Shown in pieces: positions 7,560 to 14,124 of a stretch of DNA of 14,124 bases. The DNA comes from Proteobacteria bacterium UBA1844 (GTDB lineage Bacteria > Pseudomonadota > Gammaproteobacteria > Steroidobacterales > Woeseiaceae). The stretch spans positions 1-14,124 of the forward strand of contig DDIS01000001.1 in the NCBI GenBank assembly GCA_002338615.1, written 5' to 3'. A model generated the notes under the pieces. It was not told where the DNA came from. It did not search any database and worked only from the letters and a program-made list of their open reading frames with translations. Numbering within the stretch: position 1 is the stretch's first letter; the number at the start of each line of letters is the position of its first letter. The translations under genes and the position numbers were made by a program.

Positions 7560-8972
7560 ATGACGGTACGGGTTGAACGGCGTGCCTATTCCGGGTTTGA
7601 GAAATTCCTGCGAATTTTTGCCGACGTGCGTCCACGCGAGGGGACCACCTGCCTGATTCTGATCGGCAATATTTTTCTGATTCTACTCGCGTACTACATG
7701 ATAAAACCGGTTCGGGACGGCTGGCTCGCGGTAACTGATATCGGGGGTTTCACGAAACTCGAAATCAAAGCCTACTCCGCATTTGCCCAAAGCCTTCTCC
7801 TGCTTGCAATCCTGCCAACTTACGCCCGCCTGGCCGCCAAATGGACACGCCGCAAACTCATCTTGCGGGTTGGCGGGGCGTTTGCTGTTGCGCTGGTGGG
7901 CTTCTGGATGAGCCAGCCCAACCTGTTGGTCGGCGCCGTACCGATTGCCGGGATTCTGTTCTATCTGTTTGTCGGTATCTTCAGCATCGCACTCGTTGCG
8001 CAGTTCTGGGCGTTCAGTGCGGATATATATGGTGCGAAACGAGGCGCACGCTTGTTTCCCATCATCGCCATTGGCGCCGCGCTCGGTTCTACTGGCGGCT
8101 CATGGCTGGGCCAGGAACTGGTGCAACTCGAGTCTGTCGAGTCGTTCGATCTGATTCTTTTCGCGCTGGTACCGCTCCTGGCTGCATTGGCGCTGGCGGC
8201 CTGGACCGACCGCCGCGGAACCTATGGAGACCCGTCGGGCTGGACTCGCGGGCGCTGGACCGAACCCGCCGCTCCGGCTCACGATGGGCCGTACGACCTG
8301 ATCTTCAAACACCGATACCTGACCATCACGGCTTTCATGATCATGGTGTTCACCTGGGTCGTAACGAGTGGTGACAACATCCTGTTCAGTGTCGTGCAGG
8401 AGACCCTGGCGGATGATCTCGCAGGCCTCGCTGATGACCCAGCGAAATTTCACGCCGCGCTAAACGACGCGACGACCGCTTTCTACAGCGATCTCTATTT
8501 CTGGATAAACCTCGCCACGCTGATCTTGCAGGCTTTTGTAGTCTCCAGGATACTCCGCGCGGGCGGTATGCGTGCGTTGTTGTTCACAACGCCGTTTATC
8601 TCACTCGCAGTTTATGCATCCATGACGTTTGCCCCTATTCTTGGCCTCATCAAGATATTGAAAGTTGCTGAGAATTCGAGCTCTTTCTCTATTCACAACA
8701 CGGCGCGCCAAATGCTCTGGTTGCCGACGACCAAGGAAATGCTTTACCAGGCAAAGCCGACGGTCGATACACTATTCGTTCGGCTGGGCGACGGATTGGC
8801 GGCAATGACGATCCTGATCGGCACCCGTGTTTTTAACTTGGACAACAATGGCTTCGTGATCTTTAATATTGTCCTCGTTCTGGTCTGGATTCTGATCAGC
8901 ATTTATCTGCACCGCGAACACGAACGCTGGAAAGCGGCGGCGGTCGTTCCAGAACCGCGGTTCGAGACTTGA
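7560..8972 (+). CDS. ATP/ADP translocase-like nucleotide carrier (NTT/AAA family)
   Basis: The protein has 470 residues if it starts at the ATG at 7560. That ATG has GGAG 3 nt upstream; an in-frame TTG at 7551 would overlap that ribosome site and is less likely. About eleven to twelve membrane segments are visible. YYMIKPVRDGW (about 45-55), with conserved Lys-Pro-x-Arg-Asp, AFSADIYG and the ARLFPIIAIGAALGSTGG region match the ATP:ADP antiporter (AAA, TC 2.A.12) family, also called NTP/NDP exchange transporters. Parasites such as Rickettsia and Chlamydia and plastids use these to import ATP; free-living bacteria carry related proteins whose substrate is mostly undetermined. VAENSSSFSIHNTARQMLWLP and TKEMLYQAKPTVDTLFVRLGD near the C-terminus are also typical. 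A soluble linker (about 215-245) divides the halves. Its stop overlaps the start of a serine hydrolase gene, so the two are probably translationally coupled. Confidence 0.8.
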   Translation: MTVRVERRAYSGFEKFLRIFADVRPREGTTCLILIGNIFLILLAYYMIKPVRDGWLAVTDIGGFTKLEIKAYSAFAQSLLLLAILPTYARLAAKWTRRKLILRVGGAFAVALVGFWMSQPNLLVGAVPIAGILFYLFVGIFSIALVAQFWAFSADIYGAKRGARLFPIIAIGAALGSTGGSWLGQELVQLESVESFDLILFALVPLLAALALAAWTDRRGTYGDPSGWTRGRWTEPAAPAHDGPYDLIFKHRYLTITAFMIMVFTWVVTSGDNILFSVVQETLADDLAGLADDPAKFHAALNDATTAFYSDLYFWINLATLILQAFVVSRILRAGGMRALLFTTPFISLAVYASMTFAPILGLIKILKVAENSSSFSIHNTARQMLWLPTTKEMLYQAKPTVDTLFVRLGDGLAAMTILIGTRVFNLDNNGFVIFNIVLVLVWILISIYLHREHERWKAAAVVPEPRFET

Positions 8973-9892
8973 CCCGGCTCGTTTCGGCGATCGGAGTTAG
9001 CGCACACGCGTGCTTCTGCGTCGCTGTTTGGCTCTGCCTGATACCGGCGGCTTCGGCCACCGCATCGCAGTGGCCAATGCTTTATGAAACCAGGGACCCG
9101 GCTTTGCAACGGCATCTGGTTGCCCGTCTGAACCAGAATCCCGAGTGGAGGCTGCTGATACGCAACCAGAAAATGGCGCTTGCACTGGTGGACATGAGTG
9201 GCCCGAAGCCTCGCTTTGCCAGCGTCAACGGCAATCACATGATGTACGCCGCCAGCCTGCCGAAAATCGCTATTTTGTTGACCGTTTATACGGCATTCGA
9301 AGAAGGCACGCTAAAGGAAACAGACACCATTCACGCGGACCTCGCAGCGATGATCCGCGTATCCAGCAACGAGGCAGCGACAAGACTCATCGACAGCGTT
9401 GGCATGAAGAAGATACAGGCGACGATGAAAGACCCGAAATACGGCTTCTACGACGAAATGCGTGGCGGCGGCCTTTGGGTTGGCAAGCGATACGCGCGTT
9501 CTGGCGCTCGAGTGGGTGATCCGATGCACGATATTTCGCATGGCGCCACCGCCACCCAGGTAAGTCGTTTCTTCTACCTGCTACGACAAGGAAATTTAAT
9601 AAATGCCCGGCGTTCCGCGCAGATGCTAGGCGACCTTGTCGACCCGCACCTGCACCACAAATTTGTATCGCAGATACTGTTGCGTGCGCCAAATGCGCGC
9701 GTATACCGCAAATCCGGCACCTGGAATCAGTGGCATGCCGACGCGATCATGGTTGAGGGGGCCGCGTGGCGCAACTATATTCTGGTCGGCCTGGTCGAAA
9801 GCACGAACGGAGAACGCATATTGCGTGACGTCCTGCCGGTTGTGGAAGAACTCATCGCGCCGCCTGAATACCCCGATGGCGTCGACTACTAA
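8969..9892 (+). CDS. exported class A beta-lactamase-fold serine hydrolase
   Basis: The 307-residue protein has the three motifs of penicillin-recognising serine hydrolases in the right order and spacing: S96-LPK (nucleophile Ser and general-base Lys), S132-SN (SxN) and K248-SGTW (KTG-like box). The N-terminus is a hydrophobic signal peptide (about residues 5-31, ending AASATA), so it acts in the periplasm. Sequences such as IRVSSNEAATRLID and YRKSGTWNQWHADAIMVEG place it with the 'beta-lactamase2' class A-like group (PF13354), which includes peptidases and esterases as well as true beta-lactamases; I do not claim resistance. The omega-loop glutamate of class A enzymes is not evident. The start is a TTG overlapping the upstream TGA by 4 bp (TTGA); no ATG gives an intact signal peptide. 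It converges on hslR with a 21-bp gap. Confidence 0.83.
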   Translation: MTRLVSAIGVSAHACFCVAVWLCLIPAASATASQWPMLYETRDPALQRHLVARLNQNPEWRLLIRNQKMALALVDMSGPKPRFASVNGNHMMYAASLPKIAILLTVYTAFEEGTLKETDTIHADLAAMIRVSSNEAATRLIDSVGMKKIQATMKDPKYGFYDEMRGGGLWVGKRYARSGARVGDPMHDISHGATATQVSRFFYLLRQGNLINARRSAQMLGDLVDPHLHHKFVSQILLRAPNARVYRKSGTWNQWHADAIMVEGAAWRNYILVGLVESTNGERILRDVLPVVEELIAPPEYPDGVDY

Positions 9893-9897
9893 AACAC

Positions 9898-9930
9898 CGT
9901 CGCAGCAATTGTCTCACTGGCTGCGGTTTC
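9898..9930. terminator. candidate shared terminator stem between convergent genes
   Basis: CGCAGC (9901-9906) pairs with GCTGCG (9920-9925), extended by two G-T wobbles, around a 13-nt loop. On the plus strand GTTTCGTT follows; on the minus strand the outflow reads ACGGTGTTTT. The loop is long and both U tracts are weak, and the stem overlaps the hslR stop codon, so this is only a candidate. Confidence 0.25.
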
Positions 9931-10306
9931 GTTCCCTTAGTTTGCGTCGCGTGTGTTTGTCGGGCCGGCCCGGTGTTCTAGGCATCGTCATCCGATCCTG
10001 CCTCAGTGCGGCGACCTGTTGTTCCCGATCTCGCACCGCCTCCTCGTCTTCCACGTAACAGGCCCGAGCCTCTGGCGCCGGGCCTCGGCGGAGAGGTATC
10101 CTTAAGACGCGCAAGGCATAAGGCAAGCGGTCACGAACGAGATTGATTCGATCACCGGGGACTACCCGGCGCCCGGCCTGGGCCCGCTCATCGTTCAGTT
10201 TCACATGCCCCGCTTCGACGGCCGCTGTTGCAAGGCCACGAGTCTTGTAGAATCGGCAATAGAACAACCACCGATCGATGCGCAGCGAATCTGTCGTCTC
10301 AGGCAC
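9914..10306 (-). CDS. hslR: ribosome-associated heat-shock protein Hsp15 (S4 domain)
   Basis: The product is 130 residues from a GTG at 10306, close to the 133 of E. coli Hsp15. The S4 RNA-binding domain begins at once: SLRIDRWLFYCRFYKTRGLATAAVEAGHVKLND, with RRVVPGDRINL after it. The basic C-terminal tail (TPGRPDKHTRRKLRERNR) is typical. Hsp15 binds stalled 50S subunits carrying nascent peptide and helps recycle them during heat stress. An ATG 13 codons upstream (10345) would add residues absent from the family and would place the Shine-Dalgarno inside the gene, so the GTG is chosen. It is divergent from the amidohydrolase operon, with 69 bp between starts. Confidence 0.92.
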   Translation of the reverse strand: MPETTDSLRIDRWLFYCRFYKTRGLATAAVEAGHVKLNDERAQAGRRVVPGDRINLVRDRLPYALRVLRIPLRRGPAPEARACYVEDEEAVRDREQQVAALRQDRMTMPRTPGRPDKHTRRKLRERNRSQ

Positions 10307-10311
10307 GCCTG

Positions 10312-10318
10312 CCTCCTT
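10312..10318 (-). promoter_or_regulatory. hslR ribosome-binding site deciding a GTG start
   Basis: AAGGAGG on the minus strand, the full anti-16S complement, ends 5 nt before the GTG at 10306-10304. It is the strongest Shine-Dalgarno in the window and makes the upstream ATG at 10345 unlikely as the true start. Confidence 0.85.
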
Positions 10319-10347
10319 TATTCTTTTACGTTCTGAGATTAGCATGC

Positions 10348-10364
10348 GCGGCCCTGTGGCCCGC
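10348..10364 (+). promoter_or_regulatory. GC-rich hairpin in front of the amidohydrolase operon
   Basis: GCGGCC and GGC(C)CGC flank a CTGT tetraloop with one bulged C, a few bases before the weak Shine-Dalgarno (GGAAAAG, 10368-10374) of the first gene. It could affect translation start or simply be GC-rich spacer. No good promoter hexamers were found in the 69-bp divergent gap with hslR. Confidence 0.2.
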
Positions 10365-10375
10365 CCGGAAAAGTA

Positions 10376-11410
10376 ATGAACCCAGCCCGCCTTGCGGTAA
10401 CACGTACCCGCGTCACTCTCGTGCTAAGCAGCTGTTTCCTGCTGTTGGCTACCTCCCTGTCGGCGAATGCGGAGCGGCTGTATGCGGACGCGCACTTGCA
10501 TTACGTCAATTTCTTTCAACGCTCGGAAGGTATACAGGCTGTCATCGACGCGATGAACGAGAACAATATCAGCGACGCCGTACTCATGGGGCTACCCGTA
10601 ATCAAGATGTGGGCGGCAAGTGAGCCCAAGCGCCCGGAGTATGTTTTTGCCGACGATGCAAAAGTGTACTGGTACTCGCTTACTGACGAGATCCTGGCGC
10701 GAGCGGTCGAATCTCTGCCGCCGGCCGACCAGGCGCGCATCCATCCGTTCATCTCCGGCTTCAATCCGGTGGACAAGCTCGCCGTCGAACACATCCAGCG
10801 CATGCTGGACTGGCACCCGGGTTTCTGGGCTGGCATCGGCGAAATAATGACGCGCCATGACGACCTGACCGCGTTTACGTACGGCGAACCGCCACGCGCC
10901 AACCATGAGGCGCTGAGTCCCGTGTATGAGCTCGCGGCAAAAAACAACCTGCCTGTCCTGTTGCACAGCAACATCACCTCGGTGCGCATGCGCGAACCAC
11001 TTTATCTCGGCGAACTCGAAGATGCGCTCAAAGGACACCCCGATACGCGCTTTATCTGGGCACATGCCGGCACCAGCGATAGCATCAATCGGCGCATGAA
11101 CATGAAATTCCTCGATAACGAGGTCAGCCGCCTGCTGGCTACCTACGACAACCTCTGGATCGACCTGTCCTGGAGCATCCTGGACGAATACGTGCTTACT
11201 TCAGACAGGGACGAAGTGCGCACGCACTGGCTCAAAATTATTCGTCGACACCCGGAGCGCTTCGTCATAGGGTCGGACCTGGTTGGTAAATTCGATAAAC
11301 TGGGCGACAAGATGAAAGCATTCGACGTACTGCTGGATGAGCTGAGCGACGAGCAGGCAAAAATGCTCGCGCACGACAACCTGCTGCACGTTCTGTCCGG
11401 TAATGAATAA
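10376..11410 (+). CDS. exported metal-dependent amidohydrolase (amidohydrolase 2-like TIM barrel)
   Basis: The 344-residue protein begins with a signal peptide (VTLVLSSCFLLLATSLSANA, cleavage after residue 32), so it should be periplasmic; an LSSC sequence inside it resembles a lipobox but is followed by more hydrophobic core, favouring ordinary cleavage. The mature protein has metal-ligand landmarks of the amidohydrolase superfamily (PF04909-like): ADAHLH (H40, H42) on strand 1, GIGEIM (E156), LLHSN (H197), WAHAG (H230) and IGSD (D301). The family includes lactonases, decarboxylases and imidases; the substrate cannot be read from sequence. Its last 8 bases overlap aguA, so it heads the polyamine operon. 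It is not of the nitrilase fold and is exported, so it is a poor replacement for N-carbamoylputrescine amidase AguB. Confidence 0.82.
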   Translation: MNPARLAVTRTRVTLVLSSCFLLLATSLSANAERLYADAHLHYVNFFQRSEGIQAVIDAMNENNISDAVLMGLPVIKMWAASEPKRPEYVFADDAKVYWYSLTDEILARAVESLPPADQARIHPFISGFNPVDKLAVEHIQRMLDWHPGFWAGIGEIMTRHDDLTAFTYGEPPRANHEALSPVYELAAKNNLPVLLHSNITSVRMREPLYLGELEDALKGHPDTRFIWAHAGTSDSINRRMNMKFLDNEVSRLLATYDNLWIDLSWSILDEYVLTSDRDEVRTHWLKIIRRHPERFVIGSDLVGKFDKLGDKMKAFDVLLDELSDEQAKMLAHDNLLHVLSGNE

Positions 11411-12446
11411 CTCTACTCCCGCTTCAAACGGCTACGCGATGCCGGCCGAATGGCAGCCGCACCAGTGCACCTGGATTTCCTGGCCGCACAAGCGTGCCAG
11501 CTGGCCGGGCAAGTTCGAACCCGTGGAGCCTGTGATGGCGCGCTTTGTCGGCGCACTGTCGCAGTCTGAGCTGGTGCGCATCAACGTACTGGACGCCGCA
11601 CACGAGACGCATGTTCGCGGGCAACTCGAGGGGCGCGCCAAGGCCGCGAACGTCGCTTTTCATCACTTTGTGACCAATGATGCCTGGTGCAGGGACCACG
11701 GTGCTATTTTTGTTACGCGACAAGGGCGCGACCAGCCATTGCTCGCGCTGGATTTCGAGTTCAATGCCTGGGGCGGCAAGTATCCACCGTACGATCTTGA
11801 CAACGCGATCCCGGCACAGATGGCATCCGCGCTCGACGTGCCGGTCTATGCGGGCGGCATGGTGCTCGAAGGTGGTTCGATCGATGTCAACGGCGCGGGC
11901 GCCCTGCTGACAACGGAGCAATGTCTTTTGCATCCCAACCGCAATCCGGCGATGACGAGCTTTGATATCGAGAAGAGGCTGCGCGAGACACTGGGCGTCC
12001 AGCAGATTATCTGGCTCGGCGATGGTATCGTCGGGGATGATACGGACGGCCACATAGATGACCTCACGCGCTTTGTCACGCAAGATACGGTGGTGACGGT
12101 GGTCGAGCGCGACAAGCGGGATGATAATTACGAGGCGCTGGCTGAGAATCGTGAGCGCCTGGCCGAAGTACGACTCGCAAACGGCGAGACGCTCAGGGTA
12201 ATTGAATTGCAAATGCCCGCCCCGCTCGTTTACAAGGGCGACCGGCTGCCCGCCAGCTACGCAAATTTCTACATCGGCAACCGCGTTGTTGTGTTGCCGA
12301 CATTTAACGATCCGGCCGACGAAGCAAACCGCAGACTGCTTGCGGACTGTTTTCCGGGCCGCGATGTCATCGGGCTCGATTGCACCGACCTCGTACTGGG
12401 CCTCGGCACGTTTCACTGCCTGACCCAGCAAGTACCCGTGGCGTAA
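11403..12446 (+). CDS. aguA: agmatine deiminase (agmatine iminohydrolase)
   Basis: The 347-residue cytosolic enzyme belongs to the peptidylarginine-deiminase-like family (PF04371) and most likely converts agmatine to N-carbamoylputrescine and ammonia. Visible motifs: MPAEWQPHQCTWISWPH (13-29), NDAWCRDHGAIFV (92-104), WGGKYPPYDLDN (123-134), EGGSI (156-160), DDTDGHIDD (212-220, catalytic His217) and GLGTFHCLTQQ (333-343, catalytic Cys339). The active-site loop reads GLGTFHC instead of the GGGNIHC of characterised plant and Pseudomonas AguA as I remember them, so it may belong to a distinct subclade. The start ATG lies inside the preceding gene (8-bp overlap), with little Shine-Dalgarno, implying translational coupling. 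AguB, the usual next step, is absent from the window but could lie beyond speA. Confidence 0.9.
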   Translation: MNNSTPASNGYAMPAEWQPHQCTWISWPHKRASWPGKFEPVEPVMARFVGALSQSELVRINVLDAAHETHVRGQLEGRAKAANVAFHHFVTNDAWCRDHGAIFVTRQGRDQPLLALDFEFNAWGGKYPPYDLDNAIPAQMASALDVPVYAGGMVLEGGSIDVNGAGALLTTEQCLLHPNRNPAMTSFDIEKRLRETLGVQQIIWLGDGIVGDDTDGHIDDLTRFVTQDTVVTVVERDKRDDNYEALAENRERLAEVRLANGETLRVIELQMPAPLVYKGDRLPASYANFYIGNRVVVLPTFNDPADEANRRLLADCFPGRDVIGLDCTDLVLGLGTFHCLTQQVPVA

Positions 12447-12493
12447 ACCCCTTTCAGGGACAAGTAAAGCCAGGCCAAAGGAATCCATACACA

Positions 12494-13465
12494 ATGACCA
12501 GCATCAGCGAATTCGTCCACCATCACTATCGTCATTTCAATGCCGCGGCCATGATCGACGCCGCGGACGCCTACACGAAGCACCTCGACGAAGGCGGCGT
12601 CATGTTCATGACGCTCGCCGGCGCGATGAGCACGGCCGAGCTTGGCCTGTCGCTGGCCGAAATGATCCGGCGCGACAAAGTGCACGCGATTTCCTGCACC
12701 GGCGCGAACCTCGAGGAGGACATGTTCAACCTCGTCGCACACGATCACTATGTACGCGTACCAAACTATCGTGAGTTGACGGCGCTCGATGAGGAAAACC
12801 TGCTTGCCCGGCACCTGAATCGTGTTACTGACACCTGTATTCCCGAAGAAGAGGCAATACGTCGTATCGAACACGTAATCCTGGACGTATGGGCCGCGGC
12901 GGATGCGGCCGGCAAACAATATTTTCCCCACGAATTCATGTACCAGGTATTGCGCGGAGGAAAACTCGACAAACATCACCAGATCGACCCGAAAGACAGC
13001 TGGCTGGTAGCGGCGTGTGAGAAGAACCTGCCGATCATCGTACCGGGCTGGGAGGACTCCACGCTGGGCAATATTTTTGCTTCGCATTGCATCACCGGCG
13101 AGATCAGGAATGTACACACGGTGCGTACCGGCATCGAGTACATGATGCTGCTCACCGAGTGGTATGAGAAAACCTCTGCAAATGCTTCCATTGGCTTCTT
13201 CCAGATCGGCGGGGGCATCGCGGGCGACTTTCCGATCTGCGTCGTTCCCATGTTGCAGCAGGATCTGCAAAAGGAAGACACGCCACGCTGGGGCTATTTC
13301 TGCCAGATCAGCGATTCGACCACCAGTTACGGCTCTTATTCCGGCGCCGTGCCGAACGAAAAGATCACCTGGGGCAAGCTGTCTGCCGACACGCCGAAAT
13401 TCATAATCGAGTCGGATGCAACCATCGTCGCACCATTGATCTTTGCCTGCGTGCTCGAGCAATGA
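12494..13465 (+). CDS. deoxyhypusine synthase-family protein, probable polyamine aminobutyl/NAD-dependent transferase
   Basis: The 323-residue product is homologous to deoxyhypusine synthase (PF01916) over its full length. Landmarks are FMTLAGAMSTAELG (38-51), ISCTGANLEEDMFNL (66-80), PIIVPGWEDSTLGN (180-193), FFQIGGGIAGDFPICVVPML (235-254) and YGSYSGAVPNEKITWGK (279-295). In eukaryotes DHS uses NAD to move an aminobutyl group from spermidine onto a lysine of eIF5A, through an enzyme-lysine imine; K295 aligns with that lysine. Bacteria have no eIF5A, so this protein must use another acceptor; some DHS relatives make homospermidine. Residues aligned with DHS Asp313, Asp316 and His288 are Tyr279, Tyr282 and Asp245 here. 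The ATG at 12494 has AAAGGAA upstream and begins the family-like sequence; an in-frame ATG at 12380 lies within aguA and adds unrelated residues. speA follows with an ATGA overlap. Confidence 0.88.
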   Translation: MTSISEFVHHHYRHFNAAAMIDAADAYTKHLDEGGVMFMTLAGAMSTAELGLSLAEMIRRDKVHAISCTGANLEEDMFNLVAHDHYVRVPNYRELTALDEENLLARHLNRVTDTCIPEEEAIRRIEHVILDVWAAADAAGKQYFPHEFMYQVLRGGKLDKHHQIDPKDSWLVAACEKNLPIIVPGWEDSTLGNIFASHCITGEIRNVHTVRTGIEYMMLLTEWYEKTSANASIGFFQIGGGIAGDFPICVVPMLQQDLQKEDTPRWGYFCQISDSTTSYGSYSGAVPNEKITWGKLSADTPKFIIESDATIVAPLIFACVLEQ

Positions 13466-14124
13466 CCGCAAGCAAGACGGACAAGCCGACGGCCAGGCAA
13501 GCAGCTGACGAGGCGTCAGCCGGCTGGACAGCAGTCGATGCCCTGGAGCACTTCCGAATCGATTCCTGGAGTGACGGCTTTTTTGCTATCAACGACGCAG
13601 GTCATATGGCGGTACGGCCGTTCGATGATCAGTCGCTCAGTATCGATATTCTCGACGTGGTCGAGGAACTGAAAACGCGCAATGTGAAATTTCCGGTGTT
13701 GCTGCGCTTTCAGGACGTCCTTCGCGCCCGGGTACGACGCCTGAATCTTGCCTTCGCCGAGGCCATTCGCGAGGCGGGCTACAACAATGTCTATCGCGGC
13801 GTGTATCCAATCAAGGTCAACCAGTTGCACGAAGTCGTCGAAGAAGTCCTCGACGCCGGCAAGGATTTCGAACTAGGGCTCGAATCCGGCTCCAAGGCCG
13901 AACTCGTTGCAACCCTCGCGCACCTTGAGTCGGACGAAACGCTGCTGATTTGTAATGGCGTGAAAGACCAGCCGATGCTGGCGCAGATACTGGCCAGTCA
14001 GCGGCTTGGCAAGAACGTCATTCCCGTGATGGAAAAGTTCGCCGAGTTCGAGGAACTGACTGCGCTCGCCGAGGCGAGCGGTGCCAGCGCGCAGTTTGGC
14101 GTCCGCGTGCGGCTTCGCACCGCG
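13462..14124 (+). CDS. speA: biosynthetic arginine decarboxylase SpeA, 3'-truncated by window edge
   Basis: An open frame from the ATG at 13462 runs off the end; 221 residues are visible of about 630-660 usual for the family. It is a fold-III PLP-dependent decarboxylase converting arginine to agmatine. Evidence: WTAVDALEHFRIDSW at the start, FPVLLRFQDVLRARV (77-91), YRGVYPIKVNQ (111-121) with the PLP-binding Lys118, FELGLESGSKAEL and LLICNGVKD. The first 20 residues are low-complexity and not conserved. The start overlaps the preceding stop (ATGA), so it is translationally coupled to the deoxyhypusine-synthase-like gene. Its product agmatine is the substrate of AguA, encoded two genes upstream. 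The catalytic C-terminal residues cannot be checked here. Confidence 0.95.
   Translation, partial: MTASKTDKPTARQAADEASAGWTAVDALEHFRIDSWSDGFFAINDAGHMAVRPFDDQSLSIDILDVVEELKTRNVKFPVLLRFQDVLRARVRRLNLAFAEAIREAGYNNVYRGVYPIKVNQLHEVVEEVLDAGKDFELGLESGSKAELVATLAHLESDETLLICNGVKDQPMLAQILASQRLGKNVIPVMEKFAEFEELTALAEASGASAQFGVRVRLRTA

Noticed and set aside
8969..9892. Antibiotic-resistance beta-lactamase
   Set aside because: The SxxK, SxN and KSG motifs show the fold only; the class A omega-loop glutamate is not evident and the gene is paired with a transporter, so a resistance claim is unsupported.
10307..10345. ATG start for hslR at 10345
   Set aside because: It has no ribosome site, adds 13 residues absent from Hsp15 proteins, and would enclose the perfect AAGGAGG that serves the GTG at 10306.
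12380..12493. Extended N-terminus for the deoxyhypusine-synthase-like protein
   Set aside because: The extra 38 residues are an out-of-frame reading of the end of aguA; family similarity begins at the ATG at 12494, which has its own Shine-Dalgarno.
11424..12494. Long minus-strand open frame (356 codons) opposite aguA
   Set aside because: Antisense shadow of aguA with no domain, signal or ribosome site.
12413..13471. Long minus-strand open frame (352 codons) opposite the DHS-like gene
   Set aside because: It is a shadow of the GC-rich plus-strand coding sequence; its translation has no recognisable domain, while the plus strand is a clear family member.
1..14124. CRISPR array, insertion sequence or prophage genes
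   Set aside because: No regularly spaced repeats, transposase, integrase or phage structural gene was found on either strand.

Overview
The window looks like a chromosomal segment of a free-living, Gram-negative gammaproteobacterium with moderately high GC. The evidence is two outer-membrane beta-barrel proteins, an HslR/Hsp15 homologue, a YpfJ-type metallopeptidase, a Bax-like peptidoglycan hydrolase and a biosynthetic SpeA. A marine lineage such as Woeseiaceae or relatives would fit, but that is a guess; nothing here fixes the genus.

Left part (1-3890). The window opens inside a DUF222-type HNH endonuclease gene (3-590, 5' end missing). A tRNA-Gly(CCC) with encoded CCA follows on the minus strand, with a plausible promoter. 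Three minus-strand genes come next: an outer-membrane barrel of the family usually mislabelled 'neuromedin U', a SAM-dependent methyltransferase, and a membrane-anchored neutral zinc metallopeptidase (ypfJ-like). A 191-bp divergent promoter region separates the last from a secreted glucosaminidase (Bax-like).

Middle part (4082-10306). The Bax-like gene converges on a small outer-membrane barrel gene with only 1 bp between stop codons. That barrel lies 60 bp downstream of an nhaC-type Na+/H+ antiporter on the same strand. Across a 309-bp divergent intergenic region is a plus-strand pair: an ATP/ADP-translocase-like (NTT/AAA family) carrier whose stop overlaps the TTG start of an exported class A beta-lactamase-fold serine hydrolase. 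hslR converges on the hydrolase from the right; its start is best placed at a GTG behind a perfect Shine-Dalgarno sequence.

Right part (10376-14124). A tightly packed plus-strand operon holds an exported metal-dependent amidohydrolase, agmatine deiminase (aguA; 8-bp overlap), a deoxyhypusine-synthase-family protein (47-bp gap) and biosynthetic arginine decarboxylase (speA; ATGA overlap, cut by the window end). SpeA makes agmatine and AguA turns it into N-carbamoylputrescine, so this is polyamine metabolism. The most interesting item is the deoxyhypusine synthase homologue. Bacteria lack its eIF5A substrate; the protein keeps the catalytic lysine but replaces acidic and histidine residues that bind spermidine in eukaryotic DHS. 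Its co-transcription with agmatine enzymes suggests an unassigned polyamine reaction. No phage, insertion sequence or CRISPR array was found.
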